This document shows positions 27,800-37,500 of a stretch of DNA of 64,000 nucleotides, one piece after another. The translations under genes and the position numbers were made by a program. This DNA comes from DATJFQ01 sp035492775 (lineage in GTDB: Bacteria; Acidobacteriota; Vicinamibacteria; Vicinamibacterales; 2-12-FULL-66-21), in NCBI GenBank assembly GCA_035492775.1, contig DATJIW010000103.1, positions 37,675 through 101,674 on the forward strand. The letters are read 5' to 3'. Under the pieces are notes generated by a model. It made no database searches, was not told the origin of the DNA, and saw nothing but the letters and a program-made list of their open reading frames with translations. Positions within the stretch are counted from its first letter, which is position 1, and the number at the start of each line of letters is the position of its first letter.

Positions 27800-28473
27800 G
27801 ACCGGTGGGACTCCCCGACAATCGAGCCGTCGCGCATCTGGATCGTGCGGCCTGCGCGCGACGCCACGGCCGCGTCATGCGTAACCACGACGAGCGCGGT
27901 CCCGTCAGCGTTCAACCGATCGAACAGCGCCACGATCTGCGCACCCGTCGCCTGATCGAGCTCGCCAGTGGGCTCGTCGGCAAGCACCAGCGCGGGCCTG
28001 TTCGCGAGCGCCCGCGCGATCGCCACGCGCTGCATCTCGCCGCCCGAGAGCTGCGCCGGACGGTGGTCGGCGCGCTCGGCCAACCCGACGTATTCGAGCA
28101 GGTCCTTCGTCCGCCGCCGGCGCTCGGCGCGGCCCACGCCCGACTCCGCCAGCGGCAGCTCGACGTTCTCCCACGCCGTGAGCATCGGCAGCAGGAAGAA
28201 CCGCTGGAACACGAGCCCAATCCGCTTCAGGCGGACCGCGCTGCGCGCGTTGTCCGGCAGCGAGCCGACATCCACGCCGTCGACCATGACGGATCCGGTC
28301 GTCGGCACGTCGATGCCTCCGAGCAGGTGCAGCAGCGTGCTCTTGCCGCATCCCGACGGCCCGACGACGCTCACGTACTCGGCGGCGTCGACTGCCAGCG
28401 AAACGCGCCGCAGGGCGTGGACCGGTCCCGCGGGCATCTCGAACACGCGTGAGATGTCGCGTGCGGCGACCAC
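27796..28473 (-). CDS. ABC transporter ATPase, LolD/MacB/AttE type
   Basis: A 225-residue ATP-binding subunit with Walker A GPSGCGKST (about 39-47), the Q-loop FQRFF, the ABC signature LSGGE (about 142-146), Walker B ALVLADEPTGELD and the switch His in VVVTHD. It is the usual length for LolD/MacB-like ATPases that drive FtsX-type permeases. It lies 8 nt after the upstream permease gene and overlaps the AttH-fusion gene by ATGA. It is the only ABC ATPase in the window and clearly belongs to this operon, not to the four ADOP permeases. Confidence 0.95.
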   Translation of the reverse strand: MVAARDISRVFEMPAGPVHALRRVSLAVDAAEYVSVVGPSGCGKSTLLHLLGGIDVPTTGSVMVDGVDVGSLPDNARSAVRLKRIGLVFQRFFLLPMLTAWENVELPLAESGVGRAERRRRTKDLLEYVGLAERADHRPAQLSGGEMQRVAIARALANRPALVLADEPTGELDQATGAQIVALFDRLNADGTALVVVTHDAAVASRAGRTIQMRDGSIVGESHRS

Positions 28474-28481
28474 GGGCGGCT

Positions 28482-29684
28482 TCAGGACACGACCTCGCGG
28501 CGGAGCGTTTCCGCAATCGGCAGCACGGCGACGAGACGCATCGGATACAGCGCCGCAAGCACGGCGCCGGCGACGAGCAGTGCCGCATGAATCGCCAGGG
28601 CACGCGCGGTGAACACGAAAAACCGTGCGTCGGCGGGAATCCCGGGCAGCGACCGCAGGATGTGATCCAGCCAGATCGACAGCATTCCGCCGATCGGGAT
28701 GGCCGCCGTGCCGCCAATGCCGATGAGCAGCGCGGATTCGCAGAGGACTCCGGCCATCACGCGGCCGCGCGAGAGCCCCAACGCGCGCAGCGCCGCCATC
28801 TCACCCAGCTGCTGGTTCACCGACACAGTGAGCAGCACGGCGACGAGCAGCAGCCCGAAGAAGAGCGTCACGGCGGTCAACACGCTCGAGAGCTGGCGGA
28901 AATACGAGAATTCGATCCGGCTGAACCGCTCGACGATCTGTTCGTTGGTGAGCACGTGCAGGTCTGGCAGCGCGGCACGCGCCGCAGCGGCAGCCGCATC
29001 CGCGCCACCCGCCGCTGCGTTCGATCGGATGAGCAGCATGTCCGCGCGATCGCTGTCACTTTCTCCGCAGAGCGCCGCAACGGCCGCATACGAGGAGGCG
29101 GCCGTCAGCGCATCGGTCGCGTCGTTCTGAAACGCCGCTATGCCGGACACCTGCGCCTGCAGCGGGAGCGGGTGCAGCGCTGCGCCGCATCGTCCTTCGA
29201 GCACGAGCCGCGATCCAACCATCAGGTGGAAGACACGCGACATGTTGCGGTTGATCACGATTGCGGCCGGGGGTCCCCCGACACTCGGGAACGTCCCGTC
29301 GATCATCGACCACGGCACGAGTGCGTCCGGATCCACACCTGCCACGGTGACGTGATGCGCGGCTTGGACGCCCTCGACATCGGCCGAACCGAGCCGGACC
29401 CGCTGCACCGCGGCGATCGACGGCGCGCGCCTCAAGATGGCCGTCTTCGCGGTCACACGCTCGATGGGTGGCCCCGCAATCACGGCGCTCTCCGACGCGA
29501 TCACCCGGACGTCGAAACCCGAGCGGTCGAGACGTTCGCGAAACGACACGAGCAGCCCGTTCCCGAGCAGGAGCATGTCGAACAGCAGCGCGCCGATCGC
29601 AGTGATGCCGGCAACGCCAAGGATCGTCCGTCCCTTCTCGCGGCGGACGCGCAGCCACGCCAGCGCGATCGCACGCCGGATCAT
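28482..29684 (-). CDS. FtsX-type ABC permease of the AttEFGH-like operon
   Basis: A 400-residue inner-membrane permease with a full FtsX/MacB plan. Helix 1 at about 17-38 (EKGRTILGVAGITAIGALLFDMLLLG) precedes a MacB-like periplasmic domain (about 45-270), followed by three C-terminal helices and the inter-helix motif LGEMAALRALGLSRGRVMAGVL. The true start at 29684 overlaps the stop of the preceding permease gene (ATGA); the frame is open further upstream but that part is antisense or out of frame with it. Two FtsX permeases plus one ATPase form a heterodimeric exporter or extractor. Confidence 0.9.
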   Translation of the reverse strand: MIRRAIALAWLRVRREKGRTILGVAGITAIGALLFDMLLLGNGLLVSFRERLDRSGFDVRVIASESAVIAGPPIERVTAKTAILRRAPSIAAVQRVRLGSADVEGVQAAHHVTVAGVDPDALVPWSMIDGTFPSVGGPPAAIVINRNMSRVFHLMVGSRLVLEGRCGAALHPLPLQAQVSGIAAFQNDATDALTAASSYAAVAALCGESDSDRADMLLIRSNAAAGGADAAAAAARAALPDLHVLTNEQIVERFSRIEFSYFRQLSSVLTAVTLFFGLLLVAVLLTVSVNQQLGEMAALRALGLSRGRVMAGVLCESALLIGIGGTAAIPIGGMLSIWLDHILRSLPGIPADARFFVFTARALAIHAALLVAGAVLAALYPMRLVAVLPIAETLRREVVS

Positions 29685-30526
29685 CGGCCGACCTGCAGGA
29701 GTGTCCGGCGTCGGAGAACCGTCCATCCGGCAACGGCGCTGGCTGCCAGACCGACGGGCACGGCGAAAGCGACCGAGCGTATGGCAATCGCCGGCGTGAC
29801 CCGGACGAACACCAGCGCGGTGTCGTAGCGCCACTGAAAGAAGCGGTTGAACGCGGGCTCCGCGGCGGCGGCGAACACGATGCCGAACGCCGCGCCGGCG
29901 CCGGCAATGAGCGCCCCTTCGATCAGGATCTGCGTGACGAGCCGCGCTCGCGTGAGTCCGATCAGCCTGAGCGTCGCCACGGTCTCCCGCCGTTCGTCCA
30001 CCAGCATCACCATCAGCGCCAGCAGAAACGCACCGCTGCCGAGCAGCGTCACGATCGCTATCGCCAGATGAAAACGGTCGAGGACGGTGAACGTGGCCAC
30101 ACGGTCGTCGGAGGCTGATGTCGATCGCGCCGTGACGCCCGGGAGGCGCCGTTCCACGTCGGACGCGAAACCGGCGGCATCGGCAGCATCACGCAACTGA
30201 ACGTTGATGCCGGTCACCGGAACACCCGGCGGTCCGCTCGCGGCGAGCCCCTCTGCGTCGGGCAGGTGCACGCGCAGTTCGAGGCGTTCCTGCGCGAAAC
30301 GCATCGGATCGGGCGTCGGCTCGTACACGCCGGCAATGCGGAAGTGCTTCGCGGCGCCGCCGGACGCGCTGCGCGACAGCTCGACCGTCTCACCTACCGA
30401 CAGGTGCTCGCGCTCGAACAGCTGTCGTGAGACCAGCGCGTCGGGCAGCAGGGCCGGAGAGGACGAGGACCCGAGCGTGCTCCACGCAGTCACCAGCGCC
30501 GGGATCACGAACGAAAGTCGCCGCAT
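29681..30526 (-). CDS. Short FtsX-type permease with a reduced N-terminal half
   Basis: A 281-residue permease, over 100 residues shorter than its operon partner. It opens with a brief hydrophobic segment (LSFVIPALVTAWSTLG) and then enters directly what is normally the middle of a MacB periplasmic domain (ALLPDALVSRQLF...VGETVELS). The C-terminal three-helix FtsX block is intact, with the motif ETVATLRLIGLTRARLVTQIL. The start at 30526 is supported by the divergent peptidase gene at 30585; longer readings would be antisense to it. The missing N-terminal permease helix is notable because a permease-like helix appears instead on the AttH protein three genes downstream. First gene of the operon. 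Confidence 0.8.
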   Translation of the reverse strand: MRRLSFVIPALVTAWSTLGSSSSPALLPDALVSRQLFEREHLSVGETVELSRSASGGAAKHFRIAGVYEPTPDPMRFAQERLELRVHLPDAEGLAASGPPGVPVTGINVQLRDAADAAGFASDVERRLPGVTARSTSASDDRVATFTVLDRFHLAIAIVTLLGSGAFLLALMVMLVDERRETVATLRLIGLTRARLVTQILIEGALIAGAGAAFGIVFAAAAEPAFNRFFQWRYDTALVFVRVTPAIAIRSVAFAVPVGLAASAVAGWTVLRRRTLLQVGR

Positions 30527-30584
30527 GTCCCATCGTACTCGTGGACGCGAGAACGATGCAGAATAGGCGAGCTGAGGAGCCCAC

Positions 30585-31757
30585 GTGAAAGCGCTGCTGC
30601 CCGCGATCATCATGACCGTCATCCTGCAGACCACGCCGTCGGACCGGCCGCGCGCGCGCGACCTGGGCATCACGCCGGGAGCGTTCGCCACCGGCCGGTC
30701 CAACGCCATAACCGACGTCGCAGGCGTGAAAGTCGGCCAGAGCACGATCGTCGCAGGTGACACCGTGCGGACGGGGGTCACGGCAGTCCTGCCGCACGGC
30801 GGCAATCTGTTTCAGGAGAAAGTGCCCGGCGCGGTTTTCGTGGGGAATGCGTTCGGCAAACTGGCTGGATCGACGCAAGTCAACGAGCTCGGCACGATCG
30901 AGACGCCAATCGTGCTGACGAACACGCTGTCGGTCGGTACCGCCGTGGACGCCGTCGTCCGATGGACGCTGGCGCAGCCTGGCAACGAGAACGTTCGGTC
31001 CGTCAACGCCCTCGTCGGCGAAACCAACGACGGCACGTTGAACGACATCCGCGGGCTCCACGTCACGGCCGAACACGTGCGCGCCGCGATCACGACCGCG
31101 ACGACCGGGCCCGTCGAGGAGGGCGCCGTCGGGGCCGGCGCGGGCACGATCGCGTTCGGCTGGAAAGGCGGCATCGGCACCTCCTCGCGCATCGTCGGTA
31201 TCGGCCAAGACACCTGGACCGTCGGCGTCCTGGTGCAGACCAACTACGGCGGAAAGCTGGTGATCAACGGCGTTCCGGTCTGGCGCGATCTGAACCTGAA
31301 TCAGAACCGCGAAGCCGAACCCGAACGAGGAGCGACACGAACTGCCGCATCCCCGACCCCCCGCACACTCGATCCTGCGGCCTCCGGTGACGGCTCGTGC
31401 ATGATCGTCGTGGCGACCGACGCGCCGATCGACTCGCGCAATCTCCAGCGGCTGGCCGCGCGCGCGGTGTTCGCTCTGGCGCGCACCGGATCGACATACT
31501 CGAACGGCAGCGGCGACTTCGCCATCGCGTTCTCGACGCATGCCTCGCTGCGCGTGACGAGTGCGCCCGGGCCTCAGCCGCGGACGCTGCTGCCGACTGA
31601 CGACGTGTCGCCTCTGTTCGAAGGCGTCATGGACGCTACAGAGGAAGCAGTCGACAATTCGCTGCTGCGCGCGACGGACGTCACCGCGAACGGCCGCACC
31701 ATCCGGGCAATACCGATCGATACGTTGAAACAGATCCTGAAGCGCTACGGCAGGTGA
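30585..31757 (+). CDS. P1-family aminopeptidase, DmpA-like (autoprocessing)
   Basis: A 390-residue member of the DmpA/BapA group (L-aminopeptidase/D-esterase, family P1/S58). These are Ntn-like hydrolases that self-cleave before a Ser that becomes the N-terminal nucleophile; here the site is Gly270-Ser271 in SGDGSCMIVVATD. The conserved ARDLGI...GRSNAITDVAGVKVGQ start, the ETNDG segment and the GAGAGT...KGGIGTSSR loop are all present. A weakly hydrophobic N-terminus (about 1-16) may be a signal peptide. The GTG start at 30585 is fixed by GAGGAG 5 nt upstream. It is divergent from the Att-like operon over 58 nt and convergent with the second Mo-hydroxylase. Confidence 0.93.
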   Translation: MKALLPAIIMTVILQTTPSDRPRARDLGITPGAFATGRSNAITDVAGVKVGQSTIVAGDTVRTGVTAVLPHGGNLFQEKVPGAVFVGNAFGKLAGSTQVNELGTIETPIVLTNTLSVGTAVDAVVRWTLAQPGNENVRSVNALVGETNDGTLNDIRGLHVTAEHVRAAITTATTGPVEEGAVGAGAGTIAFGWKGGIGTSSRIVGIGQDTWTVGVLVQTNYGGKLVINGVPVWRDLNLNQNREAEPERGATRTAASPTPRTLDPAASGDGSCMIVVATDAPIDSRNLQRLAARAVFALARTGSTYSNGSGDFAIAFSTHASLRVTSAPGPQPRTLLPTDDVSPLFEGVMDATEEAVDNSLLRATDVTANGRTIRAIPIDTLKQILKRYGR

Positions 31758-31772
31758 CCGCGAGTGCCGTCG

Positions 31773-33980
31773 TTACGCGCTGAGGCGCAGCGGCAGTTCG
31801 CGCAAGCGGCGCCCCGTCGCGGCGAAGACCGCGTTGGCCACTGCGGGCGCAACAAGAGGGACCGCGTGCTCTCCGAAGCCCCCGGGCGCCGAAGTGCTTT
31901 CGACAATCGTCGTATCGAGCACCGGCATGCGATCGATCCGCATGACGTGATAGTCCGAGTAATTGGACTGCACGGCCGCCCCGCCCTTGAAATCGATTTT
32001 GCCGAGGAGCGTGGCGGAGAGTCCCCATGTGATCGCGCTCTCCGCCTGGCCCAGGACGCCGAGCGGATTCAGGGCGAGTCCGCAATCGATCACCGTGGTG
32101 ATGTGATCGACGCGCAGATCGGTCAGATCATCTGCGATGGACACATCGGCAATCATCGCCAGGTAGCTGCCGGCGTGATACGTGTTCGCCGCAATGCCTC
32201 TCCCTGAGCGGCGACCTGGCGCCGCAGCCGACACCGCCGGCCAGCGGGCGCGGTCCCGCGCACGTTCCAGCACACGTGCCAGCCGTCCCCGGTCGATCCG
32301 ATACTCACCCACCTGCTTCACGTCGCGCGGCAGGATGGACAGACGGAACTCGATTGGATCCTGTCCCGTCAGGTGGGCCACCTCGTCGATGAAGGATTCC
32401 CGGCCGAAGATCGTCGATGGATACATGACGGCGCGCCACGGGCCCGTCGGAACGGGGCTCGTCGCGTCGACGCCATCGACGCGCAGCGCCGGCCACTCGT
32501 AGGGATTGTCGAACGCACCCCATGGAATTTCGTCGCGCTCGAACTCGTCGGACGCAACGGCCGGCCGTGGACGACCGCTCCAGATGTTCCGTCCTTCGTG
32601 GATGTCGTAAATCGTGAGGTCCGAGTGCGTGGTCCGATGGACGAGCGCCGCCACCCGGCCGCGGCCGTCGATCGCGGCCGTGAAACGCTCGGCGCTCGCG
32701 GGTTGAAAGTACCCGTGACGCATATCGTCCTCACGCGTCCACGTGACTTGCACGGGCGCGCCGGCCTTCCGCGACACCTCGGCGGCCTCCGCCGCGTAGT
32801 CGGAGAAAAGGCGACGGCCGAATCCGCCGCCCATCATCGAACAGTGCAGCGTAATGGCCTTCTCCGGCAGTCCTGTCACCCTGACAATCTGCGCGAGCGT
32901 GCGGACGTCGGTCTGCGTCGGCGCCCAGATCTCCGCGCGATCGGCACGGACGTCCGCCGTGCAGTTCATCGGCTCCATCGTTGCGTGGGCCTCGAACGGG
33001 AAGACGTAGGTCGCCTCGTAATGCCTGTGCGCCGCGCGCATGGCGGCGTCGGCGTCACCTTCGCGGCGCACTTTGATCGACGCGCGGTCGAGCGCGCCGG
33101 GCAGCGACGCCAGAAACACGTCCGAGTCGAATGCCGGGTCGAGTCCCGCGGTCCACTCGATCGACAGGGCTCGCCGGCCGCGCACGGCCGCCCACGTATC
33201 GTCGGCAACGACGGCGACGCCGGCGTGAATCCCCGAGGAAACGGTAACGACCTGGCGGACACCCGCAACGCGCCGGGCCGCGCTGTCGTCGACCCGCGCG
33301 ACGGCCGCACCGAACCTCGGGGCCCGCTCGATCGAGGCGAACAGCATTCCGGGCACCCGCACGTCGATGCCGTACTCGGCCGCGCCGGTGACGATGCGTG
33401 GTCCGTCGACCCGTTTCATCGGCCGTCCGAGAATGCGGTAGTCGGCGACCCGTTTGAGCGGCGGATCCTTTGGAACCGGCATATGGACCGCATCGCCAGC
33501 CACCGCGCCGAAATCGACACGGCGCGCGGTCGGAACGTGCACGATCGCACCCTGGTCGGCGCGGCACTCCGCCGCCGGGACGTGCCATCGCGCCGCCGCC
33601 GCCGAAATCAGCATTTCGCGGGCGGTCGCCGCCGCGTGACGCAGCGTCTCGTACGAATCGGAACTGCTGTCGCTGCCGCTGGTGTGCAGGCGGATCCCCG
33701 AGAAACGCGGTCCGGGCGACGCCTGTTCGATGCGGACGCGCGTCCAGTCCGCATCGAGCTCCTCGGCAAGGATCATGGGCAACACGGTCCGGACGCCCTG
33801 GCCCATTTCGAGATGTGTGACCCAGAGCGTCACGGCCCCGTCCTGATCGATGCGGAGATACGCATTCGGATCGAACACGGCCGCGCGTTCGCGCGTGAAG
33901 ACCCTGGGAAGCTCGAAGAGCAGCGCCAGCCCGCCCACGGCGGCGCCGGCCTTGAGGAAATCGCGGCGCGTCGCCGTCAT
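31773..33980 (-). CDS. Mo-hydroxylase large subunit, isoquinoline 1-oxidoreductase beta-like
   Basis: A 735-residue catalytic Mo subunit. A strong Tat signal (TRRDFLKAGAAVGGLALLF, about 4-24) shows export. Cofactor-binding segments include the MMGGGFGRR loop and the C-terminal GGFGEHAVPL with the catalytic Glu. This is a closer match to IorB than the copy at 1-3 kb. Its ATG overlaps the stop of the Fe-S subunit gene. No FAD subunit or XdhC-type maturation factor is nearby, so electrons probably go to a cytochrome. The two Mo-hydroxylase pairs in this window share gene order but the large subunits differ much in length and loop sequence, so they are not a recent duplication. Confidence 0.93.
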   Translation of the reverse strand: MTATRRDFLKAGAAVGGLALLFELPRVFTRERAAVFDPNAYLRIDQDGAVTLWVTHLEMGQGVRTVLPMILAEELDADWTRVRIEQASPGPRFSGIRLHTSGSDSSSDSYETLRHAAATAREMLISAAAARWHVPAAECRADQGAIVHVPTARRVDFGAVAGDAVHMPVPKDPPLKRVADYRILGRPMKRVDGPRIVTGAAEYGIDVRVPGMLFASIERAPRFGAAVARVDDSAARRVAGVRQVVTVSSGIHAGVAVVADDTWAAVRGRRALSIEWTAGLDPAFDSDVFLASLPGALDRASIKVRREGDADAAMRAAHRHYEATYVFPFEAHATMEPMNCTADVRADRAEIWAPTQTDVRTLAQIVRVTGLPEKAITLHCSMMGGGFGRRLFSDYAAEAAEVSRKAGAPVQVTWTREDDMRHGYFQPASAERFTAAIDGRGRVAALVHRTTHSDLTIYDIHEGRNIWSGRPRPAVASDEFERDEIPWGAFDNPYEWPALRVDGVDATSPVPTGPWRAVMYPSTIFGRESFIDEVAHLTGQDPIEFRLSILPRDVKQVGEYRIDRGRLARVLERARDRARWPAVSAAAPGRRSGRGIAANTYHAGSYLAMIADVSIADDLTDLRVDHITTVIDCGLALNPLGVLGQAESAITWGLSATLLGKIDFKGGAAVQSNYSDYHVMRIDRMPVLDTTIVESTSAPGGFGEHAVPLVAPAVANAVFAATGRRLRELPLRLSA

Positions 33981-34447
33981 GCGCGGACTCCCGCGGCGCG
34001 ATGAATTGCCGCCCGAAGACGCGTGTAAGTGCCGCACCGGCAGATGTGCGTGCCGAGCACCCGATCGATCTCCTGATCATCCGGAGATGGCGTCCGCCGC
34101 AGCAGGGCGGCCGCTTCCATGATCATGCCGGGCTGGCAGTAGCCGCACTGCGCAACGTCCTCCTCGATCCACGCGCGCTGGCAGGGGTGCGCGCCATCGG
34201 CCGACAGCCCTTCGATGGTCGTGTAGTGCTTGCCGGCCGCCGCCGCGAGTGTCAGCGTGCACGACCGCACCGCCTCGTCGTTCTCGTGCACCGTGCACGC
34301 TCCGCAGACGCCGATGCCGCATCCGAATTTGGTGCCGGTCAGCGACAGCCGATCGCGCAGCACCCAGAGCAGCGGCGTGCTGCCGTCCGCGTCCACGACG
34401 TGGGCTCGTCCGTTTACATACACCGTGTACGGCACTGCAGCCTCCAT
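33977..34447 (-). CDS. Mo-hydroxylase [2Fe-2S] subunit, IorA-like
   Basis: A 156-residue two-cluster iron-sulfur protein: the plant-type cluster in CGIGVCGAC and the helical-domain cluster in CGYCQPGM plus CRCGTY. It forms a heterodimer with the Tat-exported Mo subunit encoded immediately downstream. The ATG at 34447 was chosen over a TTG at 34486 because it begins at the conserved fold; no clear Shine-Dalgarno sequence is seen at either. It is divergent from the first giant BNR gene across 115 nt. Confidence 0.92.
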   Translation of the reverse strand: MEAAVPYTVYVNGRAHVVDADGSTPLLWVLRDRLSLTGTKFGCGIGVCGACTVHENDEAVRSCTLTLAAAAGKHYTTIEGLSADGAHPCQRAWIEEDVAQCGYCQPGMIMEAAALLRRTPSPDDQEIDRVLGTHICRCGTYTRLRAAIHRAAGVRA

Positions 34448-34514
34448 CAGTCTTTGCACGCTACGGCCACTCCTCTCGATTGTCAAGAGGAATGGGACGG
34501 ACGAAGGTCGCGGC

Positions 34515-34520
34515 TATAAT
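34515..34520 (+). promoter_or_regulatory. -10 TATAAT of the first BNR gene
   Basis: A perfect TATAAT within GGCTATAATGCCGG predicts a start near 34527 and a leader of about 36 nt carrying TGGAGG before the ATG at 34563. The -35 position holds no good match. Confidence 0.5.
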
Positions 34521-34562
34521 GCCGGCTCCGTCGTCGCCGCTTTTCACTGGAGGCCCGTCTTC

Positions 34563-37500
34563 ATGAGGCAACATCGAGTCATCGCGCTCGCGGCTGCCGC
34601 GGCGCTGGCCGTCGCGGGACAGTCGCTGACCGGCCGCGCCGCCCAGCCGGCATCGGCGCATCCTGAGACGCCGTTCGATCACCTGCATTTCCGGTCCATC
34701 GGCCCCGCCGGCATGTCGGGGCGTATCGCCGACATCGCCGTCTACGAGGCGAATCCCAACATCTTTTATGTGGGCGCTGCGCACGGCGGCGTGTGGAAAA
34801 CCGTGAACGGCGGTACGACGTTCGAGGACCAGTTCCAGCACCAGGGCCTGATGTCGATCGGCGACATCGCCGTCGCCCAGAACAATCCGGATCTGGTCTG
34901 GGTCGGCACGGGCGAATCCAATAACCGGCAGAGCACGTCGTGGGGTGACGGCGTGTTCAAGTCGACCGACGGCGGCAAGACGTATGCGAACGCCGGCCTC
35001 AAGACGTCGCGTCACATCAACCGGATCGTGATCGATCCGCGCAACACGGACACCGTGTTCGTCGCCGCGACCGGACCGCTCTTCGGCGCCGGCGGCGAGC
35101 GCGGCGTCTACAAGACGACGGACGGCGGCAGGAGCTGGAAGCAGGTGCTGAAGGTCGACGATGACACGGGCGCAAACGACCTGGTGATCGATCCCTCCAA
35201 CAGCCAGATCCTCTACGCCTCGACATATCAGCGGCGGCGGACGGCGTGCTGCATGAACGGCGGTGGTCCCGGCAGCGGCATCTGGAAATCGGTCGATGGC
35301 GGTGAGACGTGGACGCGTCTGGTCAAGGGCCTCCCCGAGGGTCCGCTGGGGCGCATCGGGCTCGATGTCTATCGCCGCCGGCCCAACACGCTGTACGCGC
35401 TCATCGAAGGCCCGGTTCCACCCCCGGGAGAAGGCCGCGGTGGTGGTGGCGGCGGCGGACGCGGGACGGCGACCGGCGTCGATCAGAGCGCGATGGGTCT
35501 CTATCGATCCGACGATGCGGGTGATTCGTGGCGCAAGGTCAACAACGAGAACGCGCGCCCGATGTACTTCAGCCAGGTCCGCATCGACCCGAACGATCCC
35601 GAAGTCGTCTTCATGGGCGGAGTGAAGCTCCACCTGACCACCAATGGCGGCAAGACCATCTCGACCAACGTCACCCCGTCGGCGCACGACGACGTGCACG
35701 CGATATGGATCGATCCGTCCAACTCGCAGCACGTGATGATCGGCGACGACGGCGGCCTGGCGGCCACACACGACCAGGCGAAGACCTGGCAGTTCTTCCC
35801 GAACCTGCCGGTCGGCCTCTTCTACCACGTGAGTGTGGACGCGGCGACGCCGTATAACGTCTGCGGCGGCATGCAGGACAACTATGACTGGTGCGGTCCG
35901 AGCCGCAGCCGCAGCTCCGCCGGCATCGGCAACTACGAGTGGAAGACGCTGCAGGGGGGCGACGGTTTCGTCGTTCTGCAGGATCCGCGGGATGAGCGCG
36001 TCATCTACAGCGAGACACAGGACGGCAACATCGTCCGCGTCGACCGCGTCACTGACGAAACCCAGTCGATCCGCCCCGTGGCGCCCAAGGGCGAACCCGC
36101 GTACCGGTGGCATTGGGACACCCCGATGGTCCTGTCGACACACGATGCGGCGACGGTGTACATCGGCGCCCAGAAGGTGTTCCGCTCCACCGACAAGGGG
36201 CTGTCGTTCACGCCAATCAGCGGCGATCTCACGAGCAACGCGAGCCGCGACGAGATCGTCACCATGGGTGTCAAGGGGAGCGACATCCACATTGCGAAAG
36301 ATGACGGCATCGCCGCGTGGCCGACGATCGTGGCGCTTTCGGAGTCGCCGAAGCGGGCGGGCGTGATCTATGCCGGAACCGACGACGGCAATCTGCAGGT
36401 GACGAAGGATGCCGGCAAGTCGTGGACCAGTGTTTACGCGAATCTTCCGAACGCGCCGAAGGGAGGATACGTGTCGCGGATCGCGGCGTCGAGGTATGAC
36501 GAGGGGACCGTTTACGCGACGATCGACGATCACCGGCAGAACAACTACGGAACCTACGTCTACGTCAGCGCCGACTACGGACAGACCTGGAAGTCGCTCA
36601 ACGGGAATCTTCCATCGTTCGGCGAAATCGTCGTCAAGGCGATCACGGAAGACCAGAAGAATCCGGACGTGCTCTATCTGGGAACGGAGACCGGGCTGTT
36701 CATCTCCATCGATCGAGGCGCATCGTGGATTCGGCCGCGCACGAATCTGCCCGACGTCCGCGTCGACGAGATCACGCTGCACCCGCGCGACAACGCAATG
36801 ATCGTCGCGACGCACGGGCGCGCGCTGTGGATCCTCGATCACCTCGAGCCGATCCAGGAATACGCGGCGGCGGCAAAGACGGAGGCAAAGCTGTTCACGG
36901 TTGCGCCGGCGACGTATCGGCGCCCCGCCCGCGACCGGAACTACGAGTTCTGGGGCGATCAGACGTTCTTCGGCGAGAACCCGCCGGAGGCGGCCATCAT
37001 CTCCTGGTATCAGTCGCACGACGCGAACGATGTCGCACTCAAGATCACGGACCCGGCGGGGCGGACCGTGCGCGAAATCTCCGGCCCCGTGCTGGCCAAG
37101 AGCAAGGGCGCAGGTGTCCAGACGGCCTGCTGGGATCTGCGCGTGGAACCCATTCCGGCCCCGGCCGACAACGCGGGACGCGAGGAAGGCCGTGGCGCCG
37201 GCGCGGGCCAGCCGGCGCAGGATGAACGGACTGAGGACGGTGAAAGGTTCGGCGCCGGGTGCACGAGCAACGCCGGCTTCGGAGGCTTCGGCGGCGGAGC
37301 CACCGGTCCGATTCCGGGGCCGCTCGTACTCACCGGCACGTACAAGGTCGCGCTGGTGATCGACGGCAAGACCGTCGACACGAAGCCGGTCCGCGTCAAC
37401 GGCGATCCCGACGTGATCCTGACCGAAGCGCAGCGGAAGCAGCTCTTCGAGATGGCGAGCGAACTGCACGGCCTGCAGCGAGACGCGACGGAGGCAGCCT

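Noticed and set aside
27796..28473. The ABC ATPase as the energising partner for the ADOP permeases
   Set aside because: It is embedded by overlaps in the AttEFGH-like operon and is kilobases from every ADOP gene; sharing in trans cannot be shown from sequence.
34461..37469. A 1002-codon open frame on the minus strand opposite the first BNR gene, and similar long antisense frames at 41269-43893, 16502-18613 and 4209-6635
   Set aside because: They mirror real genes in GC-rich DNA, are rich in Arg/His/Asp with no domain or signal, and lack ribosome sites; the opposite strand has clear family matches throughout.
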